Source of the DNA: Auricularia sp. M13
Taxonomy: Eukaryota; Basidiomycota; Agaricomycetes; Auriculariales; Auriculariaceae
DNA length: 64,000 bases
Assembly (NCBI GenBank): GCA_037042915.1
Contig: CM073195.1
Span: 248,001-312,000, forward strand
Reading direction: 5' to 3'
The notes beneath the pieces were generated by a model. That model did no database searches, was not told the DNA's origin, and saw only the letters and a program-made list of their open reading frames with translations. Below are positions 23,316 through 33,919 of the stretch, in pieces (position 1 is the stretch's first letter; the number at the start of each line of letters is the position of its first letter). The position numbers and the translations under genes were made by a program.

Positions 23316-24110
23316 GCGCCTTGCTAAATCGGACACCACTCCTCTAACCTTTTCTCACTGTCAGTTGGGAAGGCGAAGCAACCATTACGCTCTTTGCGCA
23401 GTACGTGCTTCATAGTGATGACACGCGCTACTTAAATTTTCTGCAGAGAACTCGCGTGCACGCTCACAAACGCCTCTGCTTAGCTCTTATTGCATCCTGC
23501 GTGTTCTACTTACGGGGTAGCGCCAACTGCTTAGCAATGCAATCCACGAGTGAATTGAACTGAGTCATTAACTCCATGTTGATGCATGGACGGAGACAAG
23601 GGCGGCGTTCTCGTGACTGAGCTGGCGGTTCAGCAGAGGATCCCAAGCACAATGACGACGGGGACGAAGGTGGTGATGCTATAGCAGCAGAATAAGTTGA
23701 TGGAAGTGAGGAGACGCTTCGCGTCTGGCCCCGAGCGCTAGACTCGTCGTACGCCGATTACGATATTTTCCGAGTGTGAACTCGTGCTTGCGTCCCGCGC
23801 GCAGATGTTGTCTTTGGATTTCCGATGCCTCTTGATGCTGATTTCCCACCAGGCAACGCCCGCCAATAAGCAACGACCTTCAGCGTGGACAGAGTTCATG
23901 TCATTGCCAGCAACACTTGCCGTTGCAGGCGACGAAAGCACGGGGCAGGCAAAAGGGTGGCTGTTTGATCGTCTCTTGCTCGTTGAGCGCGTGGAAGACA
24001 GACACTCCACGATCAAGATGACACCGCGCATGCAGAGGCGACGCTGGTACTCAACCGACCAGGACTGGAACAAGCTATCGCCCACGTAGATTCATGACGC
24101 GTCCGTCTTC
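23316..24110. other. No gene recognised
   Basis: A minus-strand frame at 23738-24085 and its plus-strand counterpart at 23784-24089 are open but carry no recognised motif. Nothing else was supported. Confidence 0.4.
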
Positions 24111-24116
24111 ATTTCA

Positions 24117-25180
24117 CGCGGTCACCGACGCCGTGCCGAACAACGACTTGAGGGGCACAGGGTCGTCGACACCAGCGATGGCGATGGAGCTCAGCTGGTC
24201 TTCCAGCTTCGGTCTATGACGCCCGTCAGTCACGAGAACCGTGCCCGGGCGACCAAAATCTGGAATCGTCACAGACGGGCGATATTATGGTGAGCCGCGT
24301 GAGTATGGAAGATGACAAGAGATGTCGTCGCCGCCAAGATGGTCGACCTGTTTCGCTTGGACGTGCCCGGAATACACGATGGTGCCAGACGCGGGGCTAA
24401 CCCGAGGATGCAGTTTCACGAGGATCTCCCTGGCGCCATCAAGGTAGATGCCAATACCGGCCGCTACCAATCCCCGACGAAAGAAAACGTGTGCTTGCGC
24501 GCGCGCTGAATGGGGTCACGGTACCTCGAGAGCGTCTCGCAAAGAGGCGGGGCGCTCTTATGACCGGGCTCGCAGTTGAGCAAGTCAGGCGCTGCCAAGT
24601 CCGTCACGAATGCGAGTGCGGAAGGTGCGATCACGATGGTTGGGACCACCGTAACAGTAGAAGGATGGAAAAGCGTGTATTTGCGAGCGCAGATTGACGC
24701 GTTTGGGAGTGTCCCCGTAGTCCTCCTAGCCAGGTCACTCTGCAGAGCGAAGCGAAGGAGTGCCGTGTCGGTCTTCAAGCCTGTATACTCCACCGTTCCG
24801 GTGGCCTTGCCCATGTCATCGAACGCGTGGAGTTCTGGCGGATAGACGCGATGAATACGTCGCAGAGGGCGGGCGAAAAGGGACCACCGAGCGACGACGC
24901 GGCCAGCAGAAGATTGTTCTGGAGCTTGCGATCAGGCGCGCCAGCTTCTTATCGTCGGCTTGTTCGGCCCCTGCAGGTCGCGCTCAGCGTTTGCGATAGG
25001 GCCAGCCCACCGGCATTCGTCCGAGACAGGTTGACCTCCAATCGTCAGGCAGTTTGAGCGCGGGTGCCCATTGAGCCAGCGAAGACGGTCACGAGGTTCT
25101 GGATGAGGGTGACCGTATCGGGCAGTATGGAGTTTCTCCCAGAGGAACGCAGGACATGCTGTTCAAGTGCGTGAGTAATT
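24117..25180 (-). CDS. Unknown protein at the left border of duplication copy A
   Basis: Minus-strand exon-like stretches, in order: LLPDTVTLIQNLVTVFAG (about 25130-25070), NLLLAASSLGGPFSPALCDV (about 24920-24860), a long open stretch from about 24814 (MGKATGTVEYTGLKTDTALL, then YTLFHPSTVTVVPTIVIAPS, AFVTDLAAPDLLNC), GIGIYLDGAREILVKLHPRV (about 24455-24400), and a final one SVTIPDFGRPGTVLVTDGRH running to VPLKSLFGTASVTA and a TGA near 24137. The style (many beta-strand-like hydrophobics, few charges) suggests one extracellular or beta-rich protein. Joins were not settled, and a frame change near 24530 may be an intron (GTACCG...GGTAG) or damage. The duplication boundary at 24569 cuts this gene, so copy B keeps only its 5' part (55593-56200). 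No family is recognised. Confidence 0.4.
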
Positions 25181-25318
25181 TACCCGGGCGCAATGTGTTC
25201 GGAGGCTCACATTCGCTTCGACACGGGCAGCACGGTACCAGTACTTACCCATGAACCGCAGCCACAGCCTGCGCCGGCCCCGAACTTAATCCACGCTTGC
25301 ATCAGGCACTCATCGTGA

Positions 25319-27420
25319 TCAGAAGAGCTTTAGAGTCACCAAGTATTCAGCCTGGAGAGAACGCTTTATCACGAGCGAGAATATCTTGACGCCTTCACCC
25401 ATCTCGTCCGCCTGCAGAACGAAATGAGAACTGCATCGGCAGGGGCCAAGAGCCGACGAACCTCTGTGTAACAGTACGAGATGCGGAAGTGGCCTTGCCC
25501 CTTGAGCTCCGCCGCGTTGAAGTATTGCCCTGGCGTGACGAGCAGTCCTTCCTCGGCAAGATCGGTCCACAGCGCCCTTTCGAGGTCGTTTGTCTATTCT
25601 TCAGACAAGGCAGACAAGGCGGCCATCGGGTGGGTTTGCAGGTTCAGCTTGATCTTCATGTTGTCAGGCAGGAGGTCAAAAAGAGTGACATCAGAAAGAA
25701 CAGACCCAGATGAACATCCCTCCAACGGGCGGAACAAACTCGAACAGCGTCTTTCCGCCGGCAGAGCACGTCACGCCGTCCTCGACGCGCTCGCACAGCG
25801 CACAAGCTGCGGCGAAGTAGTCGACCGCGAAGTCACGGCGCATCGTGTGCTGCGCCCGCAAGCCTGCGCGTCGAACGCGTCAGCGGATGCGAGATACATA
25901 TGCGAGCGCATACCGCGCAGCCAGCGCAGGTAGCCGTCCAGGCCGCCCCATGTGTCGCACAGCAATTTGGCGACGTGCGCTTGGCCAATGCCGTTAGGGT
26001 TTTGAATGCTCGTGCTCGTCTCGGCCTGGCGCTCGAAGCGCTCTGCAAAGAGCGGCGAGCATGTGTACTACCCGAGGCGCGCGCCGGGGGCGATGATCTG
26101 CAGACAGAGCGTAAGCAAAGCATGGCGCAAGGCGAGGGTGGATGGGGCATACCTTCGAAAAACTGTCCAGGCGAATCACTCGGCCCTGATAATCAAACCT
26201 GAGGGCAGTCTTCGTCAGGGTATGACCTGACGGTTTACACAGCACACACTTCAGGACCGTTGGCTCGAGCTTGTAAAGGAAGGTCTGATGGTTTCCTTCT
26301 TCCTCCTGCGGTGCCGCATGCCGGACAGCGGGAAGGCTTTACCTTTCCTGCTGCACGGGTCGTTCTCGACAATGATAGTGTCTGCACGGCGGAATGTTAG
26401 AGCGGCTCGAAATGCAAAAATCAAGTTCTGCCAGCTGACCGGATTCGACGCAGACATCATTTATCGCCTTCTTTCGTTCGGCGCCCATCGTCTAATAGAG
26501 CACGGCATCAGCAAGCGAATGCATGCAAACTTGCAGACACACCGTTCCGCAAGGATTCTGGCCGACCGGCACAGCGTATAGGACATGTGGGCTATCAAGC
26601 CCGTCAGTACCCAAGCTATGTCGCCATCGTGGCCGCAAGGGCGTACCGTTTCATACCACCGCACACGCTTACGTCCCACTCAAAGTACACACGACGTAGA
26701 TCGTCTGCGCACAGGCCCTGTCCGTCCATCGCGATGGGTATCGGCTTGACGCCACGCGGAATCACCGTAGCCTGCGCAGACGGGTACGAGAACTCTTCCG
26801 TGAAGTAGCCCTGACCTTGAGTCCGGCAACGGATTGACGATGAGAGACCATCTGCGAGAGGTGTTAGCCCTCGAGCGCAACGCGGTAGCGCTAGGACGTA
26901 CCCATCGGTATTTCCGGCGTGCACGTAGATCGTCAAGTCCGCGTAGGCCGGCTGGTACACGCATTGGATGAATTCGCGATTGAGGCTGCGTAAAGGCGAT
27001 ATACCCGTGGCGACGGAGTATTGCAGCGCGTTGGCTAGCTCTATCGGCCCGCCAATTTTGGGCACAGACGCGTCTTGCAAGACTTCAGTTGGATCTGCGG
27101 TACCCGCGTTGAACTTCGTCGACTTTGACGCATCTGCCTGGGACACGACCAAAGGATATGCGTCGGCTGCAAACACACGAGCGCCGATAGACTCGAACGG
27201 GAATTAATCGGGGTGCGGCAAACCTGGGTCAAATTCGATACAGCTGCGACAAAGGCAGTGATGAACGTACCTCCTGCAACACCAATCATGCCAGGCTTGA
27301 CAATGTATTCGAACAGACGGTTTGGCGGTGAGCCCTCGCGAACTCGGGCGAGACCAGAGAGAGGGAGCTCATGATTCAACGCTTTGAGGACCTCATTACC
27401 GTCAGCTGCTAACTACGGAC
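25319..27420 (-). pseudogene. Aromatic aminotransferase (Aro8-like), copy A
   Basis: Fold-type I PLP aminotransferases of the Aro8 group transfer amino groups between aromatic amino acids and 2-oxo acids. Minus-strand exons give the whole domain in order: LFEYIVKPGMIGVAGG, FPFESIGARVFAADAYPLVV, ELANALQYSVATGI, HAGNTDGW, FTEEFSYPSAQATV, IPIAMDGQGLCADDLRRV, PHVLYAVPVGQNPCGT, IIVENDP, VIRLDSFSK with the PLP lysine at 26153-26155, IIAPGARLG, FAERFERQAETSTSIQNPNG, DGYLRWLRG, FEFVPPVGGMFIW, GLLVTPGQYFNAAE, GHFRISYCYTE and a C-terminus ending near 25319. Introns such as 26098-26152 (55 bp) and 25864-25913 (50 bp) are intact. Three in-frame stops interrupt conserved positions: TAA at 27204-27206 (HPD*FPF), TAG at 26068-26070 where the family has Trp after RLG, and TAG at 25594-25596. 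So it is probably a young pseudogene with good splice sites. The N-terminal exon(s) before about 27420 were not resolved. Confidence 0.8.
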
Positions 27421-27559
27421 TTCTGTGGCGAAGCCCGTCAACATCGAGGTTGGCCAAAGATCCTAGGGGATTCACGTACATTTAGGGTGCAGCTTCGCGA
27501 GCGAGGACGGGAGAGCGTTGAGATCCGGGGAAAACGTAGGTTTATGCCGCAAGGATGCC

Positions 27560-28230
27560 GCAGTCAACGTGCTTGAGCAGCCAAGACATCAGCGCAAGTC
27601 GCGCGTTATATAGGCACCGTCGACATCGTAACCCATATCTTTATTTTCTCGTGCGGGCGGATGAACTTAAAGGAATCGTCTTCTACGTTATCGGCGACTG
27701 CAGGGTGCGGTTTGTGAGGGATAAGAAAGCAAGAAACACCGCAAGAGCTTACCGCACAGCACGTCGTCGTCGGGAAGGTTTAGATTCCTCGAGTTCGGAC
27801 AGCAGGACGAATGGTTGCGGATTCAGTAGGCCGGACTAGGTCTTCGAGCTGCACACGGGCGTCAGCAAGAGTCGAGGCATCCAGCACGACTTTTTACCCA
27901 ACTTTTGGCCCAGCGTGCGACACAATTTTCGCTCTGGGCGGGCGCGGCGCTGGGCACGAGCGTAAGCGTGCTGAAGGCAAATGGGTTATGCTCGGTACAT
28001 ACGCAGGCACCGGTTTCGCGAGTTCGTAGCCCATAGTTGCTGGAGGAGAGGGAAAGGCTGTCTGGGCTTGGCGCGTGGATGAAGCGGCAGAGCAGGAGGC
28101 AGAAGATGCAGCGGCGGCGGCGGCGGCGAGCGAGTGCTTCGGCGATCACAGGCAGCGCCGGGCGACGAGGAAGATTGGACAATGGGCGCGGCACAGTAAG
28201 GGGCGTTGCTGCAGGTGGTAATTTGAGCAA
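27560..28230 (-). CDS. Exon-like sequence upstream of the Aro8-like pseudogene
   Basis: On the minus strand an Ala/Ser-rich stretch encoded by the (GCC)n run leads to MGYELAKPVPAYVPSITHLP (about 28035-27975). A GTAAAA...GTGTGCAG intron-like segment follows, then QPFVLLSELEESKPSRRRRA ending at a GTAAGC donor near 27750, and VADNVEDDSFKFIRPHEKIK after a CTGCAG acceptor near 27700. The composition of the first part could be a mitochondrial presequence, but this is a guess. The pieces do not assemble into one frame by eye. The sequence is repeated at 58583-59255. Confidence 0.25.
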
Positions 28231-29060
28231 TATCCTATGGACATTGCGAGATCAGCTTGCAGTTGGGAAAGCCGGGCGCAGAATGTGCTTACGACGCTCG
28301 GTCGGGTCTGGGAGCGCGCAGCAGGGCGCAACGCAGTGACTGACGCGCGAGAGGCTTCGACCACCTAGAAGCGAGCGTCGGTCATCGACTGCACACGCGA
28401 GTCGCGTCGTGCGCGAAAGAGCGCGACATTCCAAGTCCGACTGGCACGCCTTCTCTCCGTTCCACATGCACGCAGCTGAGCTACATATGCCCGCACTTGC
28501 TGGATAGTTTCGCGGTTATAACGCGGCTACCTCACGCTCTCGATCGGATGGAATGTGCCAGGCTAGCGAATTGTCCCAGCGCACACTGTGACCCTGATGT
28601 CGTTGGACGCGCTCGTATCCGACTCGCAGACGCATCCAGCGCATTCCCAGAACGCTCAACTGCCGTGGTCTTTGCCACTGGCCTGTCTCATCCCACATTT
28701 CCCGTGCCAACCAATTATCCCTGATGCATCTCCCGCCGTTCCCAGCGCTGCAAAGACCCTGCTCGCCCGCTCCCTACCCACACAGCCTATATCTCCGTTC
28801 CATCATTCCCCGCGCTCCTGCCTCTTATTTGCCCCCATCTATCTCGCGCGCCCGTCGCTGGCCCAGCGCATCGACGTATGTCCCGCTGCTCGCGGGCTGG
28901 GAGCGCAGCACCGGCGACCCCGACATGATGACTGCCTGCTGGTGCCAGCCTCCGTCGCTCATTCCCCACTAGAGAAACCGACAGTAAAGTTGAGATCTAC
29001 GAGCACTGAGCACCGCTTGTCGAACGATCGAACTTGGGCCCGACGCTCTTCCCCAGGCTC

Positions 29061-29417
29061 GGGTACTTGTAATTAAATGGCTATCTATGATCTGGGACTT
29101 ACTGTAAATATCACTTGCAGATTCATGGTCGTTCATTGAAGGACCTCCCACTGTCATACATCCATTCTATCCCATCAGAGAATACCTAAAACATACATGT
29201 GGATTATTGGTCGGCGTCATACAGGGTGCTCAAGTGATGTCACAGGGTCCCATGCAACTAAATGCTCTTCCTCTTGGAGTAGCCATGCTGTTGCCACCAG
29301 AATAACTGTAATAACTGCAAATAACCAACCGCGAGTAATGCAATACCGTGGTGGCTTTCCCACGTCGGTCATCGGTATGATTGTGTCAACACTATCCCTT
29401 GTATCAGATGAATACCC
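29061..29417. other. Spacer right of duplication copy A
   Basis: AT-richer than the duplication. No gene seen; a short plus-strand frame at 29197-29511 has no motif. Confidence 0.4.
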
Positions 29418-30170
29418 TCATGAGAATTTAGCGAGGCGGATGCCGTTAACTTTGACGTACCGCTCTGGACTCTTCGAGTTCTCGAGTTCACGAAGCTTCA
29501 CCGGCTTATGAGCCATCGCAAGCACAGTTTGTGTTGATGGTATGGCGGTGGGATTTGTGGCGGCCTTTGTCTTCAGGGTGGTGGCAACTTCGGTCTTGAT
29601 CGCAAGATGAGGCACCATAACGGTGACCTTGCAGGCTGGATGAGATGAGGCAGCGGGGGTAGCTTCGACTATTTGTGTGGGCGAGAGTGTGGGGTTGCGG
29701 TCCGGGGCGGGAGCGCCGGTCGGTCCCACTTCAGGCAAAGCTTGTTCAACTTTGTCATGGAGTAGGGCATCGTTGGCCGGAGACTCGACGATCCCAGAGT
29801 TCTGTTCGCTTCTGGCGAGGGGTGAGGCATCGCCAGGCAGACTTGCTTGTCGTTGATGCTCGCTGCCTTGAGATCGCGAGGAACAATGAGCAACCAGTCG
29901 GATGCTGCAAATCAAAGGTGCTCACGGCGGGTGCGACGGTATGGACGCCGGAGTGCAACGAGCGACCGAGCCACCTCATCCGGTACAGTGGGGTCGGGCC
30001 CTGGAATCGACTCGAGCGCGACAACCAATGCACCCAGGGACCCAGAAATGTTGGACGCGAATTGTTGCATCGATTCGAGCTCGGAAATGCGTTCAGAGTG
30101 GCGATCTTCCAGACCAGCCACTATCGAACAAAGCCTGCATGTGCAGAAAGACATAAGGTGGTTGAAAACG
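29418..30170 (-). CDS. Hypothetical protein, Ala/Pro/Thr-rich
   Basis: The minus strand reads a helical segment (CSIVAGLEDRHSERISELES, MQQFASNISGSLGALVVALE, DPTVPDEVARSLVALRRPYR) from about 30150 to 29915, then changes frame near 29910, probably at an intron, into a 150-codon stretch: SEHQRQASLPGDASPLARSE, DALLHDKVEQALPEVGPTGA, then low-complexity Ala/Thr/Pro sequence and a basic end ERYVKVNGIRLAKFS. It looks like an intracellular protein with a disordered middle. No domain or family is recognised. Confidence 0.4.
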
Positions 30171-30199
30171 AGTGATTGCCAGTGTGCCACCGCGTGAAT

Positions 30200-31010
30200 T
30201 TGAAGCTGAAATTGGGGCGGAGTAATACGAACGCTCGTACTCCGCACTACCCATACACATAGGAAGAGTAATGTTCGTGATGCGGCGAGATTCACACGCA
30301 GAAAGCAGAATGCGTGCACAATTATTTCCCACATCATGTGCAACGTTATTTTGCATGTTTCGCAGTACTTTATAATCACGAAGTGCGACGCGTCGCGAGT
30401 ACAGTAATGTCTCGGTTGTGAGTGAAGACAACATTTACACGCAACGTTGTCGTCGCAACATTTTGTTGCGAGGAGCCGCTCTGACATCCCTTATTGATCT
30501 GACGCAGTCGACCAGCAGAGTCAGGCGATGCTCTGCCCAAGCGCGAACTGGGAAATTGAGGAGCACTGGTCTGCACATACAGGAGCACCTGAACAAGGCG
30601 CGCTGCTCTGCCTATGCGCGCGACAAGGGGCCCTGCTGCCCCCGAGCCCGTGCTTATGCAACGAGGCGTGTCCTAGGCGCTAGCCAGCAAGACAGGCGCG
30701 AGTCTGCACACACGCGAGCCCGCAGGAACCTGACACGAAATTTCCGTCTGAGCGCGAGCCCGTAGCGATAGCTGCCAGTTGTTCTAACCCCGATACCAAC
30801 GAGGTAATAAGCCATTGTGCAGTCTGCCCTGATGCGAGCAGAGTAATTATAATATGCCGGAGGTGCGCGGTCGGAGCGAGAGAAACAACCCGCGCAGATA
30901 ACATCGCCCAAGCTACGGAATGATGGACGCCTCGGCAACTGCATGGTAGGTGCGAGGTAGCATTTAGCGCGTGTATACTACAGGGTAAGCAGTCAGTAGC
31001 CTGTTGGACC
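30200..31010. other. No gene recognised
   Basis: AT-rich at 30230-30450. Short open frames on both strands show no motif. Confidence 0.4.
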
Positions 31011-31019
31011 GTTGGATAT

Positions 31020-31544
31020 TCAGCGAATCGAGGGCACCGCGAGCCGCCCTTTCCTCTTCCATGATGCGGGATGGCGTCGTCGACATCGCACGGCGCGTCC
31101 CGGACACATCGTTGCGCGTTGACGTTGGGCCCGCTCTTGTGGTCCATCCTGAGGTCCCCGGCATTGGATGTGTCGGATGCCGGTCATCTGCAGCGCCGCC
31201 CTCGACGCGTTCTCCGGGTTCCCCCAGCTCAACGCCACTTCTGACGGCGGCGAAGGCGTCCTCGGTTTCGCTGGCGGTTTCCTCGCTTCCCACAGCTCCC
31301 ATGCCACACCGACGAGATGTTGCAAGGTGGTATCTCTGTGGACGACGTCGATAGTCGGGATCATGCCCTGGTATTTCTTGGGCATGATAAACAAGCTCTC
31401 GCCAATGACCCGTATGGCCTTGATGTATTGACGCCAAGTCATCGTCGTGCCGTGGCGCTTGTTGATGCTCTGAGATAGGCCCGAGGTCAGGACTATTTGA
31501 CAGGTACGGTTGAGCGGCTCACTCATAGCCCGCCAGGTCTTCAA
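31020..31544 (-). CDS. Hypothetical reading frame, about 174 aa
   Basis: Minus strand. The N-terminal half is protein-like: NRTCQIVLTSGLSQSINKRH, MTWRQYIKAIRVIGESLFIM, KYQGMIPTIDVVHRDTTLQH, LVGVAWELWEARKPPAKPRT. After about residue 110 it becomes Arg/Gln-rich and may have run past a splice site; another frame is open there. It lies 3' of, and on the same strand as, the array-2 gene and could supply its last exons. No family is recognised. Confidence 0.4.
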   Translation of the reverse strand: MKTWRAMSEPLNRTCQIVLTSGLSQSINKRHGTTMTWRQYIKAIRVIGESLFIMPKKYQGMIPTIDVVHRDTTLQHLVGVAWELWEARKPPAKPRTPSPPSEVALSWGNPENASRAALQMTGIRHIQCRGPQDGPQERAQRQRATMCPGRAVRCRRRHPASWKRKGRLAVPSIR

Positions 31545-31740
31545 CGGTTAAATCTTCCGGGTGTTTGACCGGCTCCCCACGTACATTTAGGACATTCGAA
31601 TATAAGTACCTTTCCAGCAGCACTTACTCTTCCGTTCCGGATCCTTCCTCACTGGCCCGTCCAGGCCGCTTGCTGCGCCGATGTTAGCCGTGTTGAATCG
31701 CGAGTCGACACACGCACATACCGCTCATCGTTCCTGTGCA

Positions 31741-33913
31741 TCAGCTCGTACGGCGTGCAATCTCTGTTGCCGCTACCACCCTCGCTGCCATAGCATAAGT
31801 CTGGGTCATGCTGCCAAAGTCATTGGTGTTCCTTACCCTCCACGACGGGACGTAGTCCTGTATGTTGACGGACTCCACGCGCTGGGCAGACCGAGAGGCG
31901 CGTTCCCGTCGCTCGCTTTCCACGCGCTCCCGCCGATGCTGGAACTCCTCCCGCTGCTGCTCGATCTTCTCCCTCTCGCTCGCTCGGCTCCCTCCTCGTC
32001 CTCCACGGCTCCATTTCCGCTTGGTTCATCCGCCGTGGTTTCTACTTTGGCATCGAGCTTCCCGAATTTCGGTCTGTATCGGGCGGTGTAGCATTCGAGA
32101 ATAAGCGTACTCACAGCCGTAGTATGAGCTAATCTGGGCGACGCCGCCGATCCGACTTCAGCGTTATCTAATAAATGTCTGCGCTTCGTACGCACAGTGA
32201 CGCGCCTTGTCTGCGGCAGGCGGTGAGTGTTTGGGTGCGCTGTGAAACACAATTAGCTTCGAAGACAATGGCTTTGAGCCCAGGCAAGTTTGGCGTCTGC
32301 ATCGACGCGCGAGTTGCTGCAGAGCTCCAACAGCGAGTGAAGCACTCACGCAGAGCAGGCCGTACACCCGATCGCCAACGTCTGGCTTGGGCCCCGAGCT
32401 TCGCTCTGCGGCGAGTAACATCTCGTCTGCGACCCAGGCATGCAATACGACAGTGAAGAAACATGTACTCACGTTTCTCGTCGCGGTGCGCGATGTCGAC
32501 AGTGAGGGGAGTGCTCTACAGAATTTGATTAGCTTCGAAAACAATGACATTGAGCCCAGGCAAGTTTGGCGTCTGCATCGACGCGCGAGTTGCTGCAGAG
32601 CTCCAACAGCGAGTGAAGCACTCGCCGCAGAGCAAGCCGTACACCCGATCGCCAACGTCTGGCCTGGGCCCTGAGCTTCGCTCTACGGCGAGTAACATCT
32701 CGTCTGCGACCCAGGCATGCAATACGACAGTGAAGAAACATGTACTCACGTTTCTCGTCGCGGTGCGCGATGTCGACAGTGAGGGAGTGCTCTACAGAAT
32801 TTGATTAGCTTCGAAAACAATGACATTGAGCCCAGGCAAGTTTGGCGTCTGCATCGACGCGAGTTGCTGCAGAGCTCCAACAGCGAGTGAAGCACTCGCC
32901 GCAGAGCAAGCCGTACACCCGATCGCCAACGTCTGGCTTGGGCCCCGAGCTTCGCTCTGCGGCGAGTAACATCTCGTCTGCGACCCAGGCATGCAATACG
33001 ACAGTGAAGAAACATGTACTCACGTTTCTGCGTCGCGGTGCGCGATGTCGACAGTGAGGGGAGTGCTCTACAGAATTTGATTAGCTTCGAAAACAATGAC
33101 ATTGAGCCCAGGCAAGTTTGGCGTCTGCATCGACGCGCGAGTTGCTGCAGAGCTCCAACAGCGAGTGAAGCACTCGCCGCAGAGCAAGCCGTACACCCGA
33201 TCGCCAACGTCTGGCTTGGGCCCCGAGCTTCGCTCTGCGGCGAGTAACATCTCGTCTGCGACCCAGGCATGCAATACGACAGTGAAGAAACATGTACTCA
33301 CGTTTCTCGTCGCGGTGCGCGATGTCGACAGTGAGGGGAGTGCTCTACAGAATTTGATTAGCTTCGAAAACAATGACATTGAGCCCAGGCAAGTTTGGCG
33401 TCTGCATCGACGCGCGAGTTGCTGCAGAGCTCCAACAGCGAGTGAAGCACTCGCCGCAGAGCAAGCCGTACACCCGATCGCCAACGTCTGGCCTGGGCCC
33501 TGAGCTTCGCTCTACGGCGACCGACATCTCGTCTGCGACCCAGGCATTCAGGATGACAGTGAATAAGAACGTCACTCACGTTTCGCGTCGCGGTGCGCAA
33601 TGTGGACTGGCAGGGGAGCGCCCACGTCTGTGCGCGCGAAGCAGTTGGATATATTACCTGCGCCGCGACTACGGCCACACCTAACGTCTAGGGTGGCCGG
33701 CGCAGAGCAAGGCGGGAGGGGGTGGGGTTGCGGGGTGCTGATGGCGTTGGACACCGTGAGTGGTGGTGGTCGGGAAGATGTCGGCCACAGCCGAGACTGC
33801 CCAGTCAGGGACTTGGGCGAAAATCCGCCCAAGTCCAGCGCCGAAATGCTTCCGGACCCGTCTCCCTGCATGGGCAGCCCTGCGATCCCAATGTCATTCG
33901 TGTTGGTGAGCAT
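31741..33913 (-). CDS. Gene with an amplified exon pair (contains tandem array 2)
   Basis: The minus strand starts with a Ser/Pro-rich N-terminus (MLTNTNDIGIAGLPMQGDGS, LDLGGFSPKSLTGQSRLWPT) that runs into VGAPLPVHIAHRDAKR, the first version of a repeated exon. In each repeat unit exon A (43 bp; STPLTVDIAHRDEK) is followed by an intron GTGAGT...GGTCGCAG and by exon B (77 bp; HEMLLAAERSSGPKPDVGDR then VYGLLC). Exons A and B together are 120 bp, exactly 40 codons, and the next exon A begins on a codon boundary, so splicing could give a protein with 40-residue repeats. A diverged 44-bp A-like exon is the last (about 32200-32245). Downstream comes a charged coiled-coil stretch (KIEQQREEFQHRRERVESER, RERASRSAQRVESVNIQDYV) ending near 31741. 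Function unknown. The 5' end and the exons between 32200 and 31930 are not settled. Confidence 0.5.
32245..33600 (-). repeat. Tandem array 2, unit about 277 bp, about five copies
   Basis: The landmark ACGTTTC(T)CGTCGCGGTGCG recurs at 32471, 32748, 33022, 33300 and 33578 (spacing 277, 274, 278, 278). The outer copies are partial and more diverged; the inner ones are nearly identical. Differences between inner copies are mostly single substitutions plus 1-3 base indels. The donor, branch (GCTAAT) and acceptor (ATTCTGTAG) sequences of the unit are conserved between copies. One donor varies: GTGAGTGC in the copy nearest 32340 but GCGAGTGC in the others, which would be a GC-AG intron if used. Confidence 0.95.
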
Positions 33914-33919
33914 GGGCAG

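Larger units (their letters stand above)
24569..29060 (+). repeat. Segmental duplication, copy A (about 4.5 kb, direct)
   Basis: Bases 24569-29060 are repeated almost exactly at 55593-60086 in the same orientation. Comparing by eye, I counted about 16 differences, including four 1-bp indels and one 2-bp indel, over about 4.49 kb. Both ends are sharp: sequence to the left of 24569 and to the right of 29060 is unrelated to the flanks of the other copy. No terminal repeats, target-site duplication or transposase is seen at the borders, so this does not look like a transposon. It contains part of the unknown gene at 24.1-25.2 kb, a complete Aro8-like pseudogene, exon-like sequence at 27.6-28.2 kb and the left part of the dispersed repeat. 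A (GCG)n run lies near 28112. Confidence 0.95.

Noticed and set aside
24569-29060. The 4.5-kb duplication as an LTR-type or DNA transposon
   Set aside because: No terminal repeats, no element genes and borders that cut a gene and a repeat; it carries host-type intron-containing genes.
32168-33684. Plus-strand frames running through array 2
   Set aside because: The minus strand has conserved splice sites and in-phase exons; the plus frames repeat only because the DNA does.
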